This document shows positions 6,924 to 11,342 of a stretch of 11,342 nucleotides of DNA, in pieces; within the stretch, counting starts at the first letter, position 1; the number at the start of each line of letters is the position of its first letter. The position numbers and the translations under genes are program-made. The DNA is from Bathymodiolus azoricus thioautotrophic gill symbiont (GTDB lineage Bacteria; Pseudomonadota; Gammaproteobacteria; PS1; Pseudothioglobaceae). The notes under the pieces are model-generated. The model was given only the letters and a program-made list of their open reading frames with translations. It had not been told where the DNA came from and did no database searches. The stretch spans positions 1-11,342 of the forward strand of contig NZ_CDSC02000366.1 in NCBI RefSeq assembly GCF_001298715.1, in the 5' to 3' direction.

Positions 6924-6969
6924 AAGCGGTATTTTACTTAGTATTTCAGGCAAGCCCTTATTTTTTATA

Positions 6970-6998
6970 TGATTTAAAGATGCTTACGATTGTATAAT
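6970..6998 (+). promoter_or_regulatory. Likely peroxiredoxin promoter
   Basis: TATAAT at 6993-6998 lies 34 bases before the ATG at 7033. The region about 17 bases upstream (TGATTT near 6970) is only a weak -35 match. I see no recognisable OxyR-like site. Confidence 0.45.
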
Positions 6999-7032
6999 TG
7001 AATGGTTTTATATTATTATTTTGGAGAAAATT

Positions 7033-7631
7033 ATGAGCGTTTTAGTAACACAACAAGCACCAGACTTTACTTCTGCAGCGGTATTAGCAGATGGTTCAAT
7101 CGTAGACAACTTTACACTTTCTAGTCTGAAAGGCAAGAAAATTATGTTGTTTTTTATCCGTTGGACTTTACTTTTGTTTGTCCATCAGAGATTTTGGCAC
7201 ACCATCACCGTGTGGCTCAGTTTGCAGAAAAAGGTGTTGAAGTCGTTGGTGTTTCAATTGATTCACAATTTACCCACAATGCATGGAGAAACACAGCACC
7301 TAAAGATGGTGGATTGGGCAAGATTGATTTTCCTTTAGTTGCTGATGTGAACCATTCAATTATGGAAGCATATGGTATTGTTCATCCAGCAGGTGTGGCA
7401 CTTCGTGCATCATTTTTAATTGATGAGAATTTCGATGTGCGTCATCAAGTAGTGAATGATTTGCCACTGGGTCGTAATGTTGATGACATGTTGCGCATGG
7501 TTGATGCTCTTGATTTCCACACTACACATGGTGAAGTTTGTCCTGCAGGCTGGAACAAGGGTGATGAAGGCATGAAAGGCACACCAGAAGGCGTGGCACA
7601 ATACTTGGCTAAGAATGCTGACAAACTATAA
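7033..7631 (+). pseudogene. Typical 2-Cys peroxiredoxin, frameshifted
   Basis: This is a thiol peroxidase of the AhpC/Prx1 group that reduces hydrogen peroxide and organic peroxides. Translation starts at ATG 7033 (GGAG at 7023-7026) and reads MSVLVTQQAPDF through KKIMLFF, then leaves the frame. The rest continues from codon 7155 in another frame as YPLDFTFVCPSEI. Adding one T to the T6 run at 7150-7155 restores a 199-residue protein of normal length, with peroxidatic Cys50 in the P-x3-T-x2-C motif and resolving Cys170 in GEVCPAGW. As written, the product stops at 7338 after 101 residues and lacks Cys50. The downstream part is otherwise intact, so this is either a sequencing error in a homopolymer or a very recent mutation. 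A terminator and the rubredoxin gene follow. Confidence 0.9.
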
Positions 7632-7649
7632 ATAAATTGTTTTACAACA

Positions 7650-7676
7650 AGGGAGTGGTTAGCGCTCCCTTTTTTT
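7650..7676 (+). terminator. Terminator between peroxiredoxin and rubredoxin
   Basis: AGGGAG (7650-7655) pairs with CTCCCT (7665-7670) around a 9-base loop, followed by six more T (7671-7676). The rubredoxin ribosome site starts at the next base and its ATG is 11 bases away, so this may work as a partial terminator that sets the ratio of the two products. Confidence 0.75.
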
Positions 7677-7687
7677 ACGGAGAAAAA

Positions 7688-7852
7688 ATGAAAACTTATA
7701 AATGTATGATTTGTGGCTGGATCTATGATGAAGCCAAAGGCTCAGAGAAAGAGGGTATTGCACTAGGTACAAAATGGGAAGATATACCTGAAGATTGGGT
7801 GTGTCCTGATTGTGGTGTGACGAAAGATCAGTTTGAAATGGTGGAAATCTAA
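7688..7852 (+). CDS. Rubredoxin
   Basis: This is a 54-residue one-iron electron carrier of standard length. The iron ligands are Cys6 and Cys9 (CMICG) and Cys39 and Cys42 (CPDCG). Aromatic core residues of the family are present (Tyr4, Tyr13, Trp30, Trp37, Phe49). Residue 11, often Tyr, is Trp. The start is ATG 7688 with ACGGAG just upstream; the longer in-frame stretch from 7637 would read through the terminator and add residues foreign to the family. It lies 56 bases after the peroxiredoxin and behind its terminator. A possible own promoter is TTGGCT (7605-7610) with TATAAA (7627-7632) at the end of the peroxiredoxin gene, which would put the terminator in its leader. Rubredoxins supply electrons to peroxide- or oxygen-reducing enzymes in many microbes; a link to the neighbouring peroxiredoxin is inferred from position only. 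Confidence 0.95.
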   Translation: MKTYKCMICGWIYDEAKGSEKEGIALGTKWEDIPEDWVCPDCGVTKDQFEMVEI

Positions 7853-7873
7853 AAAAGCGTCATTTTGCTGATT

Positions 7874-7900
7874 GCCTTTATTTATGTAAAGGCTTTAATA
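7874..7900 (+). terminator. Likely terminator after rubredoxin
   Basis: GCCTTTA (7874-7880) and TAAAGGC (7887-7893) form a perfect 7-base-pair stem with a 6-base loop. The tail TTTAATA is a weak T run, so the call is moderate. It lies 22 bases after the rubredoxin stop. Confidence 0.5.
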
Positions 7901-7964
7901 AAAAATATTTCTCGCAGTCCTATTTAGTAAAATACCAGTTAATTTTAAAAATCAAGAAGAGCAA

Positions 7965-9032
7965 ATGTCAAAAGTACTTATATTGCCAGGTGATGGTATC
8001 GGACAAGAAATTGTTGCGCAGGCGTTGAAAGTTATTGATTATTTAAATGAGAATCACGAGCTTAACATGGCATTGGTGCATGGTCTGGTGGGTGGTAGTG
8101 CATATGATGAAACCGCTTCACCTTTGCCACAAGCCACGCTTGATGCAGCACATGAGTGCGACAGCATTTTGTTGGGCGCAGTAGGTGGTTATCAGTGGGA
8201 GAAATTAGAGCGCGACTTGCGTCCAGAACGAGGACTTTTGGGTTTGCGTGTTGAGTTGGATTTGTTCTCTAACTTGCGTCCTGCGATTTTATATCCACAA
8301 CTTGCTAGTGCCTCAACGCTTAAGGAGGAGGTTGTCTCTGGCTTAGACTTGATGATTGTGCGTGAGTTGGTGGCTGGCATTTATTTTGGACAACCGCGTG
8401 GCGTTGAAGTGCGTGATGGTGAAAAATACGGCTTTAATACGGCAACTTATTTTAAATCTGAAATTGAGAGGATTGGGCATTCAGCATTTAAAATTGCACA
8501 ACTTCGCAATAAGCGTGTTTGTTCAGTAGATAAGGCTAATGTGTTAGAAGTGTGTGAGCTTTGGCGAGAAACTATGATTGAGGTAGCAAAAGATTACCCA
8601 GATGTGGAGCTTTCGCATATGTATGTAGACAATGCTGCTATGCAACTCGTTAAAGCCCCTAAGCAATTTGATGTGATGGTAACCAGTAATTTATTTGGTG
8701 ATGTGTTGAGCGATTGCGCAGCAATGCTCACAGGTTCAATTGGTATGCTACCATCGGCTTCGCTAAATAAAGAGGGTTTTGGTATGTACGAGCCTATTCA
8801 CGGTAGTGCGCCTGATATTGCAGGGCAAGATTTAGCAAACCCATTGGCAACTATTTTGTCAGTAGCAATGATGCTCAGATATTCACTTAATCAAGTAACA
8901 TTGGCAGAAAAAATTGAGGCAGCAGTTAATACTGTATTGGATAAAGGCTATCGCACACAAGATATCGCCTCTGAGAGTGATACGGTTGTTGGCACTGATA
9001 AGATGGGTGATTTAGTCGTAGAGGCTTTATGA
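7965..9032 (+). CDS. leuB: 3-Isopropylmalate dehydrogenase
   Basis: This enzyme oxidatively decarboxylates (2R,3S)-3-isopropylmalate with NAD+ in leucine synthesis, in the cytoplasm. Its 355 residues are normal for the family. PGDGIGQEI (8-16) opens the fold. Substrate-binding arginines lie at 95 and 105 ([13 protein letters not shown]) and 133 (VRE). Tyr140 and Lys190 (DKANVLE) are the catalytic pair. Asp222, Asp246 and Asp250 bind the metal. HGSAPDIAG (279-287) carries the Asp typical of NAD use, which separates it from NADP isocitrate dehydrogenase. The segment after RE reads LVAGIYFG where LTGGIYFG is usual, a small change. ATG 7965 has a weak AAGAAGAG site. The leuCD and leuA genes are not beside it. 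Glutaredoxin overlaps the stop by 4 bases, so both are one transcript. TAAAAT (7928-7933) may be its -10 box. Confidence 0.97.
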   Translation: MSKVLILPGDGIGQEIVAQALKVIDYLNENHELNMALVHGLVGGSAYDETASPLPQATLDAAHECDSILLGAVGGYQWEKLERDLRPERGLLGLRVELDLFSNLRPAILYPQLASASTLKEEVVSGLDLMIVRELVAGIYFGQPRGVEVRDGEKYGFNTATYFKSEIERIGHSAFKIAQLRNKRVCSVDKANVLEVCELWRETMIEVAKDYPDVELSHMYVDNAAMQLVKAPKQFDVMVTSNLFGDVLSDCAAMLTGSIGMLPSASLNKEGFGMYEPIHGSAPDIAGQDLANPLATILSVAMMLRYSLNQVTLAEKIEAAVNTVLDKGYRTQDIASESDTVVGTDKMGDLVVEAL

Positions 9033-9268
9033 AAATCGTAGTTTATTCCACTCATACTTGTCCGATTTGCGTCAAAACTAAAGCCCTATTGAACAAATGG
9101 AATCTGCCCTTTGAACAAAAAATGATTGATGAGGATCGTGCCTTAATGGCGGAGTTTTCTGAGGTAACCAGTGGCGCTAGAATGGTGCCACAAATTGTGA
9201 TTGACGACAAACACATTGGGGGTTTTAGCGACCTTACTGAGTTACATATGGACGGATTTTTTGACTGA
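9029..9268 (+). CDS. Glutaredoxin, dithiol CPIC type
   Basis: This is a 79-residue glutaredoxin, which reduces protein disulfides or glutathione mixed disulfides. The active site is CPIC (Cys11, Cys14), a variant of the common CPYC. The cis-Pro loop is MVP (Pro54 preceded by Val53) and the glutathione-contact motif GGFSDL is at 64-69, as in GrxC/Grx3. ATG 9029 overlaps the leuB TGA (ATGA), so it is translated by coupling with leuB. The length is normal for a single-domain Grx. Downstream is a weak ACGGA/TCCGT pairing followed by T5 (9252-9283) that might end the transcript. It could serve the nearby peroxiredoxin or ribonucleotide reductase, but nothing in the sequence shows which. Confidence 0.93.
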   Translation: MKIVVYSTHTCPICVKTKALLNKWNLPFEQKMIDEDRALMAEFSEVTSGARMVPQIVIDDKHIGGFSDLTELHMDGFFD

Positions 9269-9360
9269 TAAGCTCCGTTTTTCATTAGAAACTTTTAAAG
9301 CAGTCATTTGTTATACGCTTTGGTTTTGATAAAAATCAGGATTTAAGGTAATTTTAAAAA

Positions 9361-10317
9361 TTATTCGTCTAAGTTTTCAATCTCGCTAAGCATTTTTCCA
9401 ATATGTTTGCCCATGTTGCTTTTGTAGCCGTGCCAATCATGATAAGGTGTTAATTTTTTATCAGCAAGTGGCTTGATTTCATAGTCGGCCAAGTCTTTTG
9501 CATAACCTTTTTTGACTTCGTCACGCACGATGCGTAAATAACTTAAGAAGGGTTGTACGGTGCTTTTTGCATTGCCAGTTGGGCCGTGGCCAGGAACATA
9601 ATAATCTAAGTCTAAATTAATTGCATACTCTAATACTTTGATATTGCCGTGCATATCAGAGGTGTTGTCAAATCGTCCGTGTCTGTGTAGTAAGCCATTG
9701 TCACCCATAAATAAAGTTTTACTCTTGATATGCTCAACCATAATGTCGGTATTGGTATGTGCTACCCCAGTAATATTATGGTGAATTTTAAAAGCCTCAC
9801 CGCCTGCATTAACGACTTTCAAGTGTGTGCTAGCCTTAGTTGGATAAGTAGGTTTTGTGCCATCAGATGTGCCCTTGGTTAAATCATGCATTAACTTTAC
9901 CCAGCGTTCACCTTCACCAGATTTGGCTTGCTCAATCATATTGGGATGGGCGTAGATTTTGACCTTAGGATATTGTTCAATAATTGCCTGATTGCCGAGC
10001 CAGTGGTCGCCATGGACATGGGTGTTAAAAACAGCAACAATTGGCTTATCAGTAATTACTTTGACTTTTTTAAGTACCATCCTTCCAACTTGATAAGTAC
10101 CCCCTGGATCAACAATGACTGCGCCACTTTTGCCAACGATTAGCCCAGGGTTGTTCATAAATCCACGATTTTCTGGATTAGGCTCGTCAAGTGGACCATG
10201 TATAACATAAACATTATCAGCGATTTTGTCAAATCTATACTTTTCTGAACTCTGTGATAACCAGATGACGGTAGTCACTAAAAATACGGCAGTTAATATT
10301 AATAGTAGTTTTTTCAT
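9361..10317 (-). CDS. Exported metallo-beta-lactamase-fold hydrolase (SoxH-like)
   Basis: This zinc hydrolase has 318 residues when started at ATG 10317. The N-terminus is a signal peptide or anchor: MKKLLL followed by hydrophobic residues to about 19, so the protein is periplasmic or membrane-tethered. An upstream in-frame TTG at 10356 would put a hydrophilic tail before the signal and is unlikely. Metal ligands are present: HVHGDH at 100-105 (His100, His102, Asp104, His105), His187 in GVAHTNTD, Asp206 in MGDN, and His244 in VPGHGP. NNPGLIVG and VIVDPGG (56-73) precede them. The pattern fits the quinoprotein-relay/SoxH-like branch more than true beta-lactamases, and I see no sign of drug resistance. 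Substrate unknown. It is divergent from nudE and convergent with the glutaredoxin, so it is probably its own transcript. Confidence 0.88.
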   Translation of the reverse strand: MKKLLLILTAVFLVTTVIWLSQSSEKYRFDKIADNVYVIHGPLDEPNPENRGFMNNPGLIVGKSGAVIVDPGGTYQVGRMVLKKVKVITDKPIVAVFNTHVHGDHWLGNQAIIEQYPKVKIYAHPNMIEQAKSGEGERWVKLMHDLTKGTSDGTKPTYPTKASTHLKVVNAGGEAFKIHHNITGVAHTNTDIMVEHIKSKTLFMGDNGLLHRHGRFDNTSDMHGNIKVLEYAINLDLDYYVPGHGPTGNAKSTVQPFLSYLRIVRDEVKKGYAKDLADYEIKPLADKKLTPYHDWHGYKSNMGKHIGKMLSEIENLDE

Positions 10318-10342
10318 TGTTTTATTCTCAAAAATAGATTGC

Positions 10343-10348
10343 ATTATA
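10343..10348 (-). promoter_or_regulatory. -10 box of the exported hydrolase gene
   Basis: TATAAT on the minus strand (10348-10343) lies 25 bases before the ATG at 10317. No good -35 match is seen at the proper distance. Confidence 0.4.
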
Positions 10349-10377
10349 TCGCCCATTCAAATTCTAAGTGGCATAAT

Positions 10378-10929
10378 ATGCGCATGCGACAAAAACCTAA
10401 GATGTTCAATGTAGTAAACATTGCCACAACAAAATTTTTCAATATTCAATCAATGGATATTGAGTTCTCCAATGGAGAGAAGCGACAATACGAACGTCTA
10501 AAGCCATCTGGAGAAGGCGCTGTGTTGGTAATTCCAATGCTAGATGATGATACAGTGTTGATGATTTACGAATATTCTGGCGGTACCCACAGATATGAGT
10601 TAGCATTGACCAAAGGTAAAATTGATGCAGGCGAATCTCCGATTGAGGCTGCTAACAGAGAGTTAATTGAAGAAATTGGTTATGGTGCAAGACAGCTTTC
10701 GTTTGTGAAAACCATGACTTTGGCGCCAGGCTATCAGTCAAACTTTACTCATGTTATTTTGGCACAGGATTTATATGAAGACAGTGCACAAGGTGATGAG
10801 CCTGAGCCATTAGAAGTGGTCAAACACAAATTGTCTGATTTAGAACAGTTGGTGTATAACCAAGATTTAACCGAAGCCAGAACCATTGCAGCACTTTACA
10901 TGGCAAAAGAAATCATTAAAAACCAGTAA
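10378..10929 (+). CDS. nudE: ADP compounds hydrolase NudE (Nudix)
   Basis: This Nudix hydrolase splits ADP-ribose, NADH, Ap2A/Ap3A and related ADP compounds and acts in nucleotide housecleaning. From ATG 10378 it has 183 residues, against 186 in E. coli NudE. The full Nudix box is at 80-102 with every key residue: Gly80, Glu86, Arg94, Glu95, Glu98, Glu99, Gly101. Other NudE marks are DIEFSNG (27-33), YER (38-40), MTLAPGY and GDEPEPLEVV near the C-terminus. A second ATG at 10384 is equally possible, as neither has a strong ribosome site; extension to TTG 10339 adds nothing like the family. The gene is divergent from the exported hydrolase, and aat follows after 35 bases, perhaps on the same transcript. 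Confidence 0.95.
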   Translation: MRMRQKPKMFNVVNIATTKFFNIQSMDIEFSNGEKRQYERLKPSGEGAVLVIPMLDDDTVLMIYEYSGGTHRYELALTKGKIDAGESPIEAANRELIEEIGYGARQLSFVKTMTLAPGYQSNFTHVILAQDLYEDSAQGDEPEPLEVVKHKLSDLEQLVYNQDLTEARTIAALYMAKEIIKNQ

Positions 10930-10964
10930 GTGTATAAAACGAAACATTTGCTAGGTAATTACAT

Positions 10965-11342
10965 ATGAATCTTGTTATTCCTGAGGAATTTTTTCTTACT
11001 TCTCAGGGTGCGCCTTTCCCTGATATTGATTTAGCATTAGACGAGCCAAATGGCTTGATTGCTATTGGTGATGATTTGTCATCTAAGCGATTAATTAACG
11101 CTTACCAACAGGGAATTTTCCCTTGGTATGGGGAAAATGAACCTGTACTGTGGTACTCACCAAACCCACGCATGGTTATTACGCCTGAGGCATTGCATAT
11201 TTCTAAAAGTTTAGATAAAGTGCTACATTCAAAGCAATTTGAAATCAAAATCAACAACGATTTTGACAGTGTTATTTATCATTGTAAAAGTATTAAGCGC
11301 AAAGACCAAGACAGCACTTGGATTGATGAAAATATGGTGCGT
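10965..11342 (+). CDS. aat: Leucyl/phenylalanyl-tRNA-protein transferase, 5' part
   Basis: This enzyme moves Leu or Phe from charged tRNA to the N-terminal Lys or Arg of proteins and so marks them for ClpS/ClpAP in the N-end rule pathway. The first 126 codons are present and the window edge cuts the rest (E. coli has 234 residues). Motifs include FPDIDLALDEPNGLIAIGDD (18-37), RLINAYQQGIFPWY (42-55), and LWYSPNPRMVI (62-72), all hallmarks of the N-terminal and early catalytic part, and TWI at 118-120. ATG 10965 has AGG at 10953-10955. A TATAAA at 10932-10937 in the 35-base gap after nudE could be part of a promoter. No frame break is seen in the visible part. Confidence 0.95.
   Translation, partial: MNLVIPEEFFLTSQGAPFPDIDLALDEPNGLIAIGDDLSSKRLINAYQQGIFPWYGENEPVLWYSPNPRMVITPEALHISKSLDKVLHSKQFEIKINNDFDSVIYHCKSIKRKDQDSTWIDENMVR

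Noticed and set aside
7147..7160. Programmed -1 frameshifting to make full-length peroxiredoxin
   Set aside because: The site reads G TTT TTT A, which is not a good X-XXY-YYZ heptamer; the T run is only six long, short for efficient polymerase slippage; and no stimulating stem or internal ribosome site is evident. Error or mutation is simpler.
9052..9285. Minus-strand frame over the glutaredoxin gene
   Set aside because: The plus strand encodes a clear glutaredoxin with CPIC, cis-Pro and GGF motifs, and the opposite frame has no recognisable content.
9361..10317. Beta-lactamase resistance gene
   Set aside because: The fold is metallo-beta-lactamase-like, but sequence features fit the SoxH/quinoprotein-relay hydrolases; nothing points to antibiotic cleavage.

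Overview
The window looks like a piece of chromosome from an AT-rich gammaproteobacterium. The gene content (PPi-type phosphofructokinase, NudE, YrfG, CysS, Aat and a SoxH/quinoprotein-relay-like metallohydrolase) together with the low GC suggests the sulfur-oxidising SUP05/Thioglobus/Ruthia/Bathymodiolus-symbiont group. That placement is inferred from family resemblance and base composition, not from a marker gene. Genes are closely packed. No tRNA, rRNA, CRISPR array or intact mobile element was seen.

Layout: 1-438 has no convincing gene but carries two strong hairpins and a possible decayed end. A long minus-strand block follows, listed here from its promoter-distal end: an unrecognised 386-residue protein (439-1599); a probable LPP20-like lipoprotein whose only sensible start is ATA (1672-2226); PPi-dependent phosphofructokinase (2247-3491); a YfcE-type phosphoesterase (3563-4039); a LabA/NYN-domain putative RNase (4041-4706); a YrfG-type nucleotidase (4835 to about 5494); and cysteinyl-tRNA synthetase (5508-6923). 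Between the nucleotidase and the NYN gene lies a perfect-consensus sigma70 promoter, then a short doubly paired hairpin ending in U8. This is a candidate small RNA or attenuator.

From about 7000 the plus strand takes over. A typical 2-Cys peroxiredoxin is broken by a one-base deletion in a T tract (7033-7631). It is followed by a terminator, rubredoxin (7688-7852), leuB (7965-9032) and a glutaredoxin overlapping leuB by 4 bases (9029-9268). A minus-strand exported metallo-beta-lactamase-fold hydrolase (9361-10317) is divergent from nudE (10378-10929), which is followed by the 5' part of aat (10965 to the window edge).

The genes are mostly housekeeping: central carbon flux (pfp), leucine synthesis (leuB), tRNA charging (cysS), N-degron tagging (aat), and nucleotide housecleaning (yrfG, nudE). 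A redox cluster (peroxiredoxin, rubredoxin, glutaredoxin) suits a microaerobic chemolithotroph. The points most worth a second look are the hairpin RNA ahead of the NYN nuclease gene, the ATA start of the lipoprotein, the yrfG ribosome site buried in a hairpin, the peroxiredoxin frameshift, and three genes whose start codons sit just after intrinsic terminators.
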